Positions 1-13,735 are shown, counted from the stretch's first letter. The stretch: DNA of 64,000 nucleotides from Hermatobates lingyangjiaoensis (GCA_026182355.1 JAPFBL010000574.1:1-64000); one strand, 5' to 3'. A program made the numbers and translations. The notes: generated from the letters alone by a model not told the origin.

Positions 1-117
1 ACAAAAGACACAAAAGACACAAAGACAGACACAAAGACACAAAGACAGACACAAAAGACACAAAGACAGACACAAAAGACACAAAGACAGACACAAAAGA
101 CACAAAGACAGACACAT
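1..117. repeat. 21-bp tandem repeat (purine-rich)
   Basis: The unit ACAAAAGACACAAAGACAGA plus C repeats about five times and runs off the left window edge. Confidence 0.9.
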
Positions 118-139
118 TTCCAGTGAGAGTAGTTAAGGT

Positions 140-1965
140 GTAAAATATTATAGGGTAAAGTTTGTTTAATTCGTAATTCTTTTCTATTTTCATGCTCCTC
201 ATGTAGCAACTAGTCAACTTTGTTACATTTTTTTCAACTTTTTGTAAAAAGTGTACGAAAAGTGGAAATCGACTGAAATGAGATAGTAACTAGTCAACTT
301 TGTTACATTTTTGAACTTTTTGTACGAATGTGTTTAAAGTGCAAAATGATTGAAAACTTGTTGAAACAAGCCAACTTTGTTACATTTTTCAACTTTTTTT
401 ACGAATGTGTCTAAAGTGCTAAGTGATTGAAAATAGGTAGAAACCTGTCAACTTTCTTATATTTTTTCATCTTTTTGTAAAAAGTATACTAAAATTGCAA
501 AATCATTGAAAAGAGGTTGTAACTAGTCAACTTTGTTGCATTTTTCAACCTTTTCTTCGTGTGTGCTTAAAAGTGGAAATGATTGAAAACATGTTGAAAC
601 TAGTCAAGTTTGTTACATTTTTTCAACTTTTTGTAAAAACTGTACTAAAGGTGCAAATCGATTGAAAAGAGATTGTAACTAGACAACATTGTTATATTTT
701 TCAACATTTTACGAGTGTGTTTAAATTGCAAAATGATTGAAAACATGTAGAAACTAGTCATTTTTATTACGTTTTTTTGACTTTTTGTAAAAAGTGTACG
801 AAAATTAGAATTCGACTGAAATGAGATAGTAACTAGTGAACTTTGTTACATTTATCAACTTTTTTACGAGTGTGTTTAAAGTGCAAAATGATTGAAAACA
901 TGTAGAAACTAGTCAACTTTGTTACATTTTTTTAACTTTTTGGAAAAAGTGTACTAAATGTGGTAATCGACTGAAAAGAGATAGTAACTAGTCAACTTTG
1001 TTACATTTTTCAACTTTTTTTACGAATGTGTTTAAAGTGCTAAGTGATTGAAAATAGGTAGAAACCTGTCAACCTTCTTATATTTATTCATCTTTTTGTA
1101 ACAAGTATAGTAAAATTGCAAAATCATTGAAAAGAGGTTGTAACTCGTCAACTTTGTTGCATTTTTTAACCTTTTCTTCGTGTGTGCTTAAAGTGCAAAA
1201 TGATTGAAAACATGTAGAAACTAGTCAACTTTGTTACATTTTTTTAACTTTTTGGAAAAAGTGTACTAAATGTGGTAATCGACTGAAAAGAGATAGTAAC
1301 TAGTCAACTTTGTTACATTTTTCAACTTTTTTTACGAATGTGTTTAAAGTGCTAAGTGATTGAAAATAGGTAGAAACCTGTCAACCTTCTTATATTTTTT
1401 CATCTTTTTGTAAAAAGTATACTAAAATTGAAAAATCATTGAAAAGAGGTTGTAACTAGTCAACTTTGTTTCATGTTTCAACCTTTTCTTCGTGTGTGCT
1501 TAAAGTGCAAATTGATTGAAAACATGTTGAAACTAGTCAACTTTGTTATATTTTTTCAACTTTTTGTAAAAACTGTACTAAAGGTGCAAATCAATTGAAA
1601 AGAGATTGTAACTAGTCAACATTGTTATATTTTTCAACATTTTACGAGTGTGTTTAAATTGCAAAATGATTGAAAACATGTAGAAACTAGTCAATTTTGT
1701 TACGTTTTTTTGACTTTTTGTAAAAAGTGTACGAAATTTAGAAATCGACTGAAATGAGATAGTAACTAGTGAACATTGTTACATTTTTCAACTTTTTACG
1801 AGTGTGTTGAAAGTGCAAAATAATTGAAAACATGTAGAAACTAGTCAATTTTGTTACTTTTTTTTGACTTTTTGTAAAAAGTGTACGAAAATTAGAAATC
1901 GACTGAAATGAGATAGTAACTAGTGAACATTGTTACATTTTTCAACTTTTTTTACGTTGTGTTTA
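140..1965. repeat. Tandem array, about 78-bp diverged unit
   Basis: About 23 imperfect copies begin with variants of CTAGTCAACTTTGTTACATT, at for example 211, 291, 367, 446, 525, 600, 678 and 752. Spacing varies from 75 to 81 bp, and groups of about four to seven units recur, which suggests a higher-order repeat. No coding potential. Confidence 0.85.
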
Positions 1966-3365
1966 AACTTCAATTCTCATATTACTCAAACTAACTGTTT
2001 CAGTCAAAACAGTGTTTGCATTCATTTCAATATCAATTTTAAACTTCAATGCTCATATTACTCAAACTAACTGTTTCAGTCAAAACCGTGTTTGCATTCA
2101 TCTCAATATCAAGTTAAACTTCAATGCTCATATTACTCAAAGTACATGTTGCAGTCAAAACAGTGTTTGCATTCATCTCAATATCAATTTTAAACTTCAG
2201 AGCTCATATTAAACAGAATACATCTTTCAGTCAAAACAGTGTTTGCATTCATCTCAATATCAATTTTAAACTTCAATGCTCATATTTCTCAAACTACATG
2301 TTTCAGTCAAAACAGTGTTTGCATTCATCTCAATATCAATTTTAAACTTCAATGCTCATATTTCTCAAACTGCATGTTTCAGTGAAAACAGTGTTTGCAT
2401 TCATCTCAATATCAATTTTAAACTTCAATGCTCATATTTCTCAAACTACATGTTTCAGTCAAAACAGTGTTTGCATTCATCTCAATATCAATTTTAAACT
2501 TCAATGCTCATATTTCTCAAACTACATGTTTCAGTCAAAACAATGTTTGCATTCGTCTCAATATCAATTTTAAACTTCAATGCTCATATTACTCAAACTA
2601 ACTGTTTCAGTCAAAACCGTGTTTGCATTCGTCTCAATATCAAGTTTAAACTTCAATGCTCATATTACTCAAAGTACATGTTGCAGTCAAAACAGTGTTT
2701 GCATTCATCTCAATATCAATTTTAAACTTCAATGCTCATATTACTCAAACTACATGTTTCAGTGAAAGCAGTGTTTGCATTCATCTCAATATCAAGGTTA
2801 AACTTCAATGCTCATATTACTCAAACTAGATGCTTCAGTTAAAACATTGTTTGCATTCATCTCAATGTGAAGTTTAAACTTCAATGCTCATATTACTCAA
2901 ACTACATGTTTCAGTCAAAACAGTGTTTACATTCATTTCAATGTCAAGTTCAAACTTCAATGCTAATATTACTCAAACTAGATGTTTGAGTCAAAACAGT
3001 GTTTGAATTCATCTCAATATCAATTTTAAACTTCAATGCTCATATTACTCAAACTACATGTTTCAGTCAAAACAGTGTTTGCATTCAACTCATTGTGAAG
3101 TTTGAACTTCAATGCTCATATTACTCAAACTATATGTTTCAGTCAAAACAGTGTTTGCATTTATCTCAATATGAACTTTTAAACTTCAGTGCTCATATTA
3201 CTCAAACTACATATTTCAGTCAAAGCAGTGTTTGCATTCATCTCAATATCAAGTCTAAACTTCAATGCTCACATTACTCAAACTACATGTTTCAGTCAAA
3301 ACAGTGTTTGAATTCATCTCAATATGAAGTTTAAACTTCAATGCTCATATTACTCAAACTAGATG
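1966..3365. repeat. Tandem array, 76-bp unit
   Basis: About 18 copies of a unit containing AACTTCAATGCTCATATTAC and CAGTGTTTGCATTCATCTCA. It abuts the 78-bp array without a spacer. The short open frames it contains follow the repeat period and are not genes. Confidence 0.9.
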
Positions 3366-3989
3366 TTATTTGAGCTTTTGAATATATTGCGTATTTGACA
3401 TCATTGAAAAGGTGTTTCCCAGAGTTGAGGATCTACTATCTATTCAGAATAAATGGCTTTGTGAACGAGTAATTCTCAGTCATTAATATTAACAGGTAGG
3501 AAAAAACAACAAACAGGTTCTTACACTATATCAAGCCGAAGAAAGAACTTAAAAGTCAGTGAAGAGAGTGATTAGTAATGAGGAAGCAGTTCATTATCCA
3601 CCTGAATTTCTTGACTCCGTGACTGCTCCTGGACTGCCTGCTCATGAGTAAAAACTTAAACTAGGAGCACCATCATGCTGCTAAGAAATAACGTAATTAA
3701 TTTCATGTTACGAAACTTGAGTGCATCGGGAAATGTGAAAAGGGACAGGACTATTTTCTCAAATGGTCAACTGTAGTTTGTTTGCTCAAGAGTTAGAGGT
3801 TCCAACTCTTTGTTCTTCCATGAACGTCAAGGACAGACATAATGAGGTGTATACAGAAGCATTTGTTTAACACTACACTAATAATGGTATTTTTTACAAT
3901 TCTATGATTTCTAATAATATTTGGGAATAACAAGTAGAATCAAATTTTTGATTCCACAAAAATTGTCAAAGATGGGCAAGGTTTGCTAG
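3366..3989 (+). mobile_element. Helitron relic, helicase 3' end and CTAG terminus
   Basis: It is homologous to 44600-45381. Its translation in broken frames gives pieces of the Pif1-like Helitron helicase C-terminus, for example around 3750-3870. The right end is GTTTGCTAG at 3981-3989. The catalytic regions are lost and the middle of the helicase tail is deleted relative to the 44-kb copy. Confidence 0.75.
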
Positions 3990-5360
3990 TTATTTATACA
4001 TCTAACAAGAAAGAATAATTAGAAGTACAATAAATAATAAATGAAAGAATAATTATAAATACAATAAATAATAAAAGAAAGAATAATTGGAAATACAATA
4101 TATAATAAGGTTGACTTTGAGCTTGATTTTGAATAGCATCAATAATTTTCCTTGTTTAATCTGGCTGTGTCCAATGCAATTAATGTTTCTTATATGGGCG
4201 GGGCGCGTTGTAGCGGTGATTTCCCCACTTCTCATTCCGAAACCAGTTAATGAGTAGGAGGGGAGGACCTGAGAGTCGGATGGATTGAGACGTTACTTTT
4301 TCTGAATTTGAATAGTCCTAGAAGGAGTTACTGTAGAGAATATCTATAGGAGTCGGGTGAGATATGAGTTTACATTTCAGATTTCATTGTTTACCAACAA
4401 TCAACGACTCCGTGTACTCCCAGTGCGCGTTGTATTTAGCAGATCCAGGTCACGGACCTATTTACCTTCTGAATTTTTGTACTGCTGTGTTTATGTGTCA
4501 GTAAGTAACTGCCTGTGGTCTTTTTTGTTTGGCATTCCTTTGGGTCCCTTAAGACGTGAGATCTTTATTGCTCAGTGAAATAATGGTGTTTTGCTTTTGG
4601 TATTTAAGACTGACTATAGTATCAAGTAATTTTATGAAAGTGTATGATTCCTTTTTTAGAAATTCTCGTCATATTTTCCTTCGTTTAACTAATTCCAGAG
4701 TTGTGCCAGAATTGAAAGGAGTTAGAGTTTTAGGTTATAGATAGTAACTAAGCCACCAAGAATTGTCATGGAAAAGTAGCAGGTCAATCAATGAAATGAT
4801 AAAGATTGAGCGTGACGAAAAGTATGCATGAAATAAAATGTTTAATTCAATTGCTGGAATTGAACCCGGCTTATTTTCGTGCAGCGAGGCGCGCTACCCA
4901 TTAACCTACAAGTGATCCCACTTCTTTACTGTTTATAAAGCCTTCTAAACAACACCAATTATACTCGTATTTGTCATAGTGTAAAACAGTCCTATGAACT
5001 TTATTCATTTGACTTTTAAAATTAATATTAAATCATTTAAGCTTTAAATATTAAAACATAATTAATTAAAACTATTATATATATTATATTAATATATATA
5101 AGTTATGTTCTTTCCTCTGAATATTGTCTTTTTAAAAAGTTTTTATTTACTAATTACTTATGTTAAGGTTTACAGTATTAGTTGATACTTTGCTATTAGA
5201 TTATTCTAATAGGAGTCTGTCTAATGAAAAATATAATATAAGAAATAATACAATAAACAGTTGATCATAAGACTCCTGAGTCAAGACTAAGGATTCGACA
5301 AGAATAAATGAGAGTTTATTCTTTATAAAATATAGTTTATTCTTTATAAATGAGGTAATT
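3990..5360. other. No gene recognised
   Basis: AT-rich unique-looking DNA with short repeats of AATAATAAATGAAAGAATAA type at 4010-4110. Only the tRNA-like block at 4853-4921 stands out. Confidence 0.5.
4853..4921 (-). pseudogene. tRNA-like sequence
   Basis: On the minus strand it reads GGGATCACTTGTAGGTTAAT then GGGTAGCGC, and later GGGTTCAATTCC, resembling A and B boxes of a tRNA promoter. The acceptor arms do not pair well. It may be a tRNA pseudogene or the head of an unrelated SINE. Confidence 0.35.
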
Positions 5361-5389
5361 TTTTTATATTTTCTTAGTAGTCGTGTTAG

Positions 5390-7440
5390 AATAGTGAAAA
5401 CAACAAGACTAATGCGGATAATTGGCTTAATATGATAAAGATTTCCATTTTCATGGAATTGGTGTAACTGAAGTCAAGGCTTGAACAATTATATTGTAGG
5501 TTTGGTAAATTTGTTATTTTTTTATATTTTCATAGTAGTGGTGTTAGATAGGTCAAAAGGAGAAGACCAATGCAGAAAATTTGCTTACGTTGATAAAGTT
5601 TTCCATTTTCATGGAAGTGGTTAACCTACTCGTAAGTCAAGGTGTGAACAATAATATTTTAGGTGTGGTGAATTTGATTTTTTTTTATATTTTCGCAGTG
5701 CTCCTGTTATAATCGTCAAAACGACAAGTCTACTGCAGAAAATTTGCTTAATTTGATAAAGTTTTCCATTTTCATGGAATTGGTTTAACAAAAGTCAAGG
5801 CGTGTACAATAATATTGTAGGTGAGGTGAATTTGTTATTTTTTTATACTTCCATAGAAGTTCTGTTAGAATAGTCAAAACGACAAGCCTAATGCAGGAAA
5901 TTTGCTTAATTTGGTAAAGTTTTCCATTTTCATGGAATTGGAGTAACAAAAGTCAAGGCGTTAACTATAATATTTATAGGTGTGGTGAATGTTTTATTTT
6001 TTTATATTTTCATAGTAGTCGTGTTAGAATAGTCAAAACGACAAGCCTAATGCAGAAAATTTGCTTAATTTGATAAAGTTTTCTATTTCCATCAAATTGG
6101 TTTAACAGAAGTCAAGGCGTGAACAATAATATTGTAGGTGTGGTGAATTAGTTATTTCTTTATATTTTCATAGTAGTCGTGTTAGAATAGTCAAAACGAG
6201 AAGACTAATGTAGAAAATTTGCTTAATTTGATAAAGTTTTCTATTCCATGAAATTGGTTTAACTGAAATCAAGGCATAACAATAATATTGTAGGTGTGAT
6301 GAATTTTGTTATTTTTTTTATATTTACGAAGTAGTCGTGTTAGAATAGTCAAAACGACAAGACTAATGCAGAAAATTTGCTTAATTCAGTAAAGTTTTCT
6401 AGTTTCATGGATTTGGTTTAACTGAAGTCAAGGCGTGAACAATTTACGTTTGGTATAACTGAAGTCAAGGCGCGAACAATAATATTGTAGGTGTGGTAAA
6501 TTTGTTATTTTTTTATATTTTCATAGTAGTCGTGTTTGAATCGTCAGAACGAGAAGCCTAATGCAGAAAATTTGCTTAATTTGATAAAGTTTTCTATTTC
6601 CATCAAATTGGTTTAACAGAAGTCAAGGCGTGAACAATAATATTGTAGGTGTGGTGAATTAGTTATTTTTTTATATTTTCATAGTAGTCGTGTTAGAATA
6701 GTCAAAACGAGAAGACTAATGTAGAAAATTTGCTTAATTTGATAAAGTTTTCTATTCCATGAAATTGGTTTAACTGAAATCAAGGCATAACAATAATATT
6801 GTAGGTGTGATGAATTTTGTTATTTTTTTATATTTACGAAGTAGTCGTGTTAGAATAGTCAAAACGACAAGACTAATGCAGAAAATTTGCTTAATTTGAT
6901 AAAGTTTTCTAGTTTCATGGATTTGGTTTAACTGAAGTCAAGGCGTGAACAATAATATTGTAGGTGTGGTAAATTTGTTATTTTTTTATATTTTCATAGT
7001 AGTCGTGTTAGAATAGTTAAAACGACAAGCCTAATGCAGAAAATTTGCTTAATTTGATAAAGTTTTCTTTTTCCATCAAATTGGTTTAACAGAAGTCAAG
7101 GCGTGAACAATAATATTGTAGGTGTGGTGAATTAGTTATTTTTTTATATTTTCATAGTAGTTGTGTTAGAATAGTCAAAATGAAGATACTAACGCGGAAA
7201 ATTTTCTTAATTTGATTAAGTTTTCCATTTTCATTGAATTGGTTTAACTGAAATCAAGGCGTGAACAATTATATGGTAAGTGTGATAAATTTGTTATTTT
7301 TTTTATATTTTCATAGTAGACCTGTTAGAATAGTCAAAACGACAAGACTAATGCAGAAAATTTGCTTAAGTTGATAAAGTTTTCCATTTTCATGGATTTG
7401 GCTTAACTGAAATCAAGGCGTGAACAATTGACGTTTTTTA
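5390..7440. repeat. Satellite array, about 160-bp unit
   Basis: About 13 copies carry landmarks GTCAAGGCGTGAACAATAAT, TTTTTTATATTTTCATAGTA and AGAAAATTTGCTTAATTTGA. A copy near 6430-6490 is partially duplicated. Copies differ by roughly 5-10%, and no open frame is maintained. Confidence 0.9.
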
Positions 7441-7705
7441 CATTGTAGAAGCCGAATCCAAACTTCAAAAAGTTTCTGTCTGTTTGTTTGTTCAATAATG
7501 TTGTCAGAAGTAAACTCAGCCACCATAATTCATACCGAGCAGAAACTTTGGCAGTAGAAAGATTTCTATAAGTCTAACTTAAAAGCTAATATTTGAATGA
7601 ATTAAAAAGTCAACGTTCAAGCGAAGTTATTGATTTTAGGCTGTGTTTAGCTTTCCATACATTTATATCAACTAACAATACCTACTTGCTATAATGTCAA
7701 GCACC
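7441..7705. mobile_element. Fragment of the Helitron 5' internal region
   Basis: It contains CAGAAGTAAACTCAGCCACC and ATCAACTAACAATACCTACT, shared with the Helitron copies at 36535-36770 (minus) and 44170-44575 (plus). It has no helicase part. Confidence 0.6.
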
Positions 7706-8217
7706 TAAAAATACCTGTAAATTTTTAAATTAAAAAAAACAAGCAGAGAGAAATTTTTGTAGGGGGAAATTAATTAATGTCTTCAAATGATATCAGCTAT
7801 CAATATCAGATGAAGTGAGAATGTTGTTATCTCTGCCTTGCATGCTACTATTTGATGGTATTTAATTGATCAAATACTTCCGTTAAGTATACCAGTTTGG
7901 ACATCCAAAAGTCACACCGGAGAGTCACATCAAACCAACCATTCGATTTGAATCTGTGAGACAGATCGCCTCCTATTATCATGCCACATGAATTTCACCT
8001 TGAACACCATTTCTCCACGTCGATATAATAACCGGCCAATAAATAATGTTGTTTTTTTTTATCATTATAAACAATGAAAGTATGTTATTAGTGCAGCTAT
8101 ATTTTACACTTTAAAATCAGTAGCATGATACTGCTTTAGTAAAAAGTCTCCTCCTCATTCTCGTGAATCTGACATTTATATGTATCCTGCCACAATATAT
8201 TAAAAGTCACATTTAAA
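7706..8217. other. No feature recognised
   Basis: AT-rich; I see no repeat family or coding frame. Confidence 0.5.
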
Positions 8218-8440
8218 GGTGTGCCGTGGAAACGTCTCGCAGCACAAATGGGATGATCTCACGGCACACCAGTATGCCGCGGCACACCTGGGATGATCTC
8301 ACGGCACACCAGTATGCCGCGGCACACCTGGGATGATCTCACGGCACACCAGTATGCCGCGGCACACCTGGGATGATCTCACGGCACACCAGTATGCCGC
8401 GGCACAGTGGCTGGTTAGGAATCACTACACTAATGTTTGA
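8218..8440. repeat. GC-rich 40-bp tandem repeat inside a hAT-like terminus
   Basis: Four 40-bp copies start at 8251, 8291, 8331 and 8371 with GGATGATCTCACGGCACACC. The block is far more GC-rich than its surroundings. It is followed by GGCTGGTTAGGAATCACTAC, which resembles the terminal sequences of hAT transposons. The other end of the element was not located. Confidence 0.7.
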
Positions 8441-9002
8441 AACGTAAAGATAACTTGAAATCAGTAAGTTCTAAGCAATGTATAGACAAAACCTTTCTTT
8501 TATTTATATAAATTATTGAAAGTTAGTTCTATATACAAGGAATGGTTGAATGACTTTTGAATAAATAAAGGTATAAATAAAAAAAATCAGTAAAATAAAT
8601 TTATTGATTTATGTATAATAATTGTAAGTATGAAAAGATTACATTAAAAGAAAAATTTGGTTACCAATAAAATCAATTGCACATTATTTTAATAAAGACA
8701 TACTTTTTATTTAATGTCATCATAATAAGTAAAAAATATATAACATTATACACATACGCAGTTCACAACCCTTTATGTGTCTTTACGAATTCATATATTT
8801 ATTATGCAACACACAAGTCTAGCATGCATATTGTTATATATATATAATAAACAGTTGTGATATGTAAATCCAAGTTGAAGGAATTAAGATTATTTTAAAG
8901 ATGGCAAGAAAATAATTCCAAGCGTTTAAAGCACTTTGTATTTTATTGTCAAAGAATTGTTTTGCATAATCAGTACATTGATATATATATGAGCAATTTT
9001 AT

Positions 9003-9455
9003 TTATTATAAACTATTGCATGTTTTGATGACCACGAATGAATATTTTCTGTCAATAAGTTTCTTCTCATGAACTTTGATTTGCCTGAATAATTGATTTT
9101 TCGTTGTGAGAAGAACGGTTGAGGGTGATCACTGATTTTTGTCGACACGTTTCCATTGGCATCTGTGATCATTTTCAAGACCTAAATCAGAGGGCATGTG
9201 GGTGGGTTATATACAGTCACGTCCCCCCTGGTTTAAATCTTGAAAATGATTGCAGATGCCAATCGAAATGCGTCGACAAAAATCAATGATCACCCTCAAC
9301 CGTTCTTCTTACAAAGAAAAATCAATAATTCAGGCAAATCAAAGTTCATGAGAAGAAACTTATTGACAGAAAATATTCATTCGTGGTCATCAAAACATGT
9401 ATATCAGAACTGCTACCAAAATATACTAATATAAACTATTGATAAGTATTTATAC
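9003..9455. mobile_element. Foldback element with about 190-bp inverted arms
   Basis: The left arm (about 9005-9190) contains GTGATCACTGATTTTTGTCG; the right arm (about 9235-9410) carries its near-exact reverse complement. The short spacer around 9190-9235 includes GTCACGTCCCCCC. The open frame on the plus strand of the right arm is not conserved as protein. Confidence 0.8.
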
Positions 9456-12067
9456 ATTTGGAAGAGAAAATGAAATATTTATTTCTTGCAAATTGTAGCA
9501 TGTTTTATAAAAATTACAAAGATAGTAACAGCAGTCAAATTAAGATAACTTAATAACATAGTAAAAAGAGATTTCAAAAAGTGAAGTAAAGGCATACTCC
9601 ATTTCAATAATAATAGAATACCTTAAATAAAATTCCTTCTATTTCATTTTAAAGCAAACAGCTTATAATAACTAAACTTTAACACATAATTTATTTAAAT
9701 ACCATTTAAATTAATAGCCCATTTCATATTAACTGAATTTATAACATTGTTAATGTAACTTAAATATCGTAATTTAAAATAATACTAATTCATAATTGAG
9801 CTACCAGACTTAAATGAATTATCATGTATATACTAATTAACAAAAGGAAAAAAATATAAAAAAATGACATGGAGGTAAATTTTAAGAAAAATAATAATAT
9901 GCTTACAAAAAGGTCTTTTGAAAATAAATGGCTCATAATTTACCATTTTGTTATATTTGTTAGATTTCATGTTATGAAAGGCCCTCTTCAAGGAATGTTT
10001 TAACTCGGAGCATGCTTTAAAACAGGTTAAATCGGCAGACTGATGGTTTATCTTAAGTAGTGAAAATAAATTTTAGAATATTCTTCTCAGACTCTGGGTG
10101 ATACCTATATAAAAAACTATACGTGTAAGATTTGAGAAAAATTTTTTACTACTTGAGTCGGAGTTTGACAAATTTTCAACTTATTGGATATACAAACATA
10201 CATCAAAAATCTGATTTTTTTTTTTAATTTAACAATTTGATGTTTTCAGTAAATTAAATTTTCCAGTTAAATTAAACTGAATTTATATCCAGTCTCATTA
10301 TTTTTACATAAGGTAGATTTCACAAGCCATACACTTCAGGTATGAAGTACAATACTAAACCCCCATTAATTGAGTGGTTAATTCTTTTTTACTACACGCA
10401 TAATTACTAAGATGGCCCATGTTAATATATTGGGTTCAGTCAAACTATTTTCTAATACTTGAAATGTGCGTGGGCTTTGAAATAGTTTTAAACAATGTTA
10501 CAATGGTTTAGGTTCAAAAAGAGACGTAATTTTAACAAAATGATTAATAAGTTTTTCCTATATGATAATTTAAAAAAGAGAGTTTTTTCAACAAACCATT
10601 TTCAACTACTTATAATAACTCTCAAAAACATTTGCTTTATTTAATAAAAGTATAAAATAGTTTAAACACACACTCAGAAACTCGTTTATGAGAAACTTTA
10701 TATATTGCATAAATATTATTATAACCTACAATTATAAATATTAAACATTCAAGTTTTATTACAATCATATTAAATTACAAAATCATAGTTGTTAGCGTAA
10801 CCTGTAATTGTCATATATTAATTAGTAACAAATGGCAAATAATCTACAAAATAATACAGTCGTTAATTTCATTTGGACGAATAACATGACAGCAATTTAA
10901 ATATAGGGAATAATTAATAACAAACAACAAATATTTACATTCTAATTGGGCTGAAACTCATTATATTTGTATTTTGAAGTTAATTTAAATGTGATTACTA
11001 GCAAATTATGACAATATAAATCGTTATAATTATAACCATTATGATTGATATACATTTTTCTGACGATGTTGTTTCGATGTCTGAGTAAAGTTTTCTATAT
11101 TTGATATTTTAAATTGAAAAGTAACTTCTTCATCTTTCCAGACACACAGAGAAAGAAAGAATGAAAGAAAAAAAACAAACAATGAGATGATGATGATGGA
11201 GGGAGGGAGGGAGAGAGAGAGAGGAGGGGGAGAGGGAGGAGAGAGGGGGGGGAGAGAGAGGAGAGAGAGAGAGAGAGAGATTAGTCAAAAATGGGAAGTC
11301 ATTTCTTTAAAGACATGGATATATCTTTCTTTTTTTTTCATGAACAAGTGCCTACAAATTTATTAATATATTTTATGCTTTTAAAAATTCATTATTAAAT
11401 GAAAACTTCAATTTTTAAGTGTAATAATAATAATAATTTAATTGCTGATATATGAATTTTGTAAATCATCATAAAATATCCATCTCAGGTAAAAAGTACC
11501 ATAAAATAAGCAATTTTAAACGTTTATAATCACTGAAACTTTAAAACAATAAATATTTCAGGAAGAAATACTATAACACTATCAATTTTAAACGTTAGTA
11601 GTTTCAAAAACTTCAAAACGATGTCAAATTTCAGAAGTATAATTTCCGTATTATACTGAAACGTGTGCCTCAAAGTTTTTGCTAATATATGCACCCTGAG
11701 GTCTAAAAGTGTGAGAAACACTAGACTAGATGATTTTTTTAGGATCATGTTTCGGAGTTTAGTTTTGTAATTGTAGACAAATACATATAGTTTTCTTAAG
11801 GCTTAAAATGATTGTCTTTTTATACATCTAACAAATTAATCGACGTATTTATTTTTTAAAAAAAAAAACTATTTCTTTACAACCTTTGTAGAGTTGTAAC
11901 GTATATAAGTAGGCACTGCAATGTTATTATGACCCTAAATATATGTATTAAAGAAATGATATTGTTTATTTATTTTTCAATGCCTAATCTTATAAGGATT
12001 TCACCTTTTAGTGCTGTTCTAGGGGCAGAAATTGTTTGCACCCATTTTAGTAATGGGCGAGTCACTG
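9456..12067. other. Unassigned AT-rich DNA with a polypurine tract
   Basis: No gene or mobile element was recognised. A GA-rich tract at 11182-11281 (GGAGGGAGGGAGGGAGAGAG type) is about 100 bases of almost pure purine. Confidence 0.6.
11182..11281. repeat. Polypurine (GGGA/GA)n tract
   Basis: This is about 100 bases of G and A with runs of G. Such tracts can form triplex (H-DNA) structures; whether this one does is inference. Confidence 0.85.
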
Positions 12068-12299
12068 TTGATTCTATAATGGGAGTCCTAAATTTTACCT
12101 AACTCAAGTGTATTTTTAGAGTAGAGCAGCTGACATCGTATAGGCTAGGGACCGACGGCTTAACGTCCTCTCCAAGGGACGACACGCTCATATTTACCCA
12201 CCTACCACGTGAATAAAATGAGGGCCAAAGTGGGTATCGAACCCCGGACCTACTAGTTCAGAGGCGAGTATGTCAACAATTGAGCTAACCTGGCCCCCT
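12068..12299 (-). mobile_element. tRNA-derived SINE, copy 1
   Basis: Read on the minus strand, it has a tRNA-like head with GCTCAATTG (A box region) and GGTTCGATACCC (B box). A body follows with GGACGTTAAGCCGTCGGTCC and a tail ending ...CCCATTATAGAATC. It shares this layout with five more copies in the window. Confidence 0.85.
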
Positions 12300-12539
12300 A
12301 TTAAAGAAAAAATCATATTAAATACAAAAATAAAAGAGTTCCAAGACCTTTCGAGGAAGTATGTCAATGAACTAACAAAAATATTCAATGACAACGAACT
12401 ACCTCGAAAGGTCTTCCAACTATTTTCCTTTTATAATTGAATGTAAGGCGTTTCTTTAATTGTACAGTCATATGTGTTAATTGTGGCACCTATGTGTGTT
12501 CAGAAATTCACTATAAAATCGGAAAGATGATACAAACTG

Positions 12540-12760
12540 GACAAACAAACGAGTTCAAAATTGAAGAAGAATAACAGATGGAGTAAAGAAACACAGAAAC
12601 TCAAATTTTCGGGCAATCCGTCTTCAAGAGAAAAGAGAAAGGGAGACCAAAGTATGCTGTAGACTCAACGGCAAAACGGACTGCCCGAAAATTTTAAGTT
12701 TATAAATGTGTTACTTTACTCCGTGTGATATTCTTCTTCGATTTTGAACTCGTGTTTATT
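12540..12760. mobile_element. Inverted pair of AAUU-family hammerhead arms (degraded)
   Basis: The arms carry AAATTTTCGGGCAATCCGTC and its reverse complement and extend outward through AACTCGT. The CUGANGA box is damaged (CTTGAAGA) in the left arm. Confidence 0.6.
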
Positions 12761-13733
12761 TGTTATGAGATATTCATGTCTTCATCAAGTTTTCATGAGA
12801 TAACAGTCTTCATCATTTTATTGTAATCGGATATTTTACAAAAAGCTGAAATATTAGCAAATAAACTATAGAAACACCACACGCTTGAATGACGTTTTCT
12901 TTTTACAACTGAATTACAATTTTGAACTTTTTTTTTATAAACGAAAAGATACTTAGAATACAATGAAAATACCCAATCAAGCAAAGAGCTATCAACTAAC
13001 TACAGTGCAAGTTTAATAAACCATTTTACCAATATAGATCTTGTAAACAATGTGCCTGTTAAATGTTTTGAAGTTTACACATAACGTATTTGAACATATT
13101 TCACACTTCGTTTTTATAAAAAGCAGAAAAATCAGCACACACTGGCGATTATATGCCTCTTTTTTTTACATGTAAACTTACCTATCCCATTACAATAATG
13201 AGTATCAATCAAATTAGAATATAAACATTGCATCACAAAATTTATATGAACTAATAAATCTAATCAAATTTACTGCTGTTAGAATTCCAAAGAATCTTTA
13301 AAAAAAAAACCTTATTAATTTAATAATAAATTAGGATAAAAAATATTTTAAAACACACAGTTGGTATATCTAATAACTAAACTTACAAATTGGTAACATT
13401 TTTAGAAAAAAATCACTCTTGTATAATAACAATAAATTTCTACTTAATCGTATAAGAATGGAACTATTTGTATTGTTTTTTTTATTAAAAAAAAAAAGAA
13501 TTAATAGCGAAGTAAAACAAGAAAAAGAATAATTAAAAGTGGCAGAAATGATTTCCCAAGTAAGCCAAAAGCAGTCACATTTCTTTCATACCTAAGAATA
13601 TGCTCGCTGGAATATGATACTGGAGGAAAAGATATCCCGTTACAAAGCCTGGTTAAATACGTAGCGGTACTAAACAAAAACCAGATCCTTCATTGTTTAT
13701 AAAGTTTAAATCTAGGGAATAGCTGTAATGCTT

Positions 13734-13735
<2 letters not shown>
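12761..13735. other. No feature recognised
   Basis: AT-rich DNA. It ends at a (TA)n tract at 13736-13783. Confidence 0.5.

Noticed and set aside
2012..3334. Series of 60-110 residue open frames
   Set aside because: They are phase echoes of the 76-bp satellite, with no independent evidence of coding.
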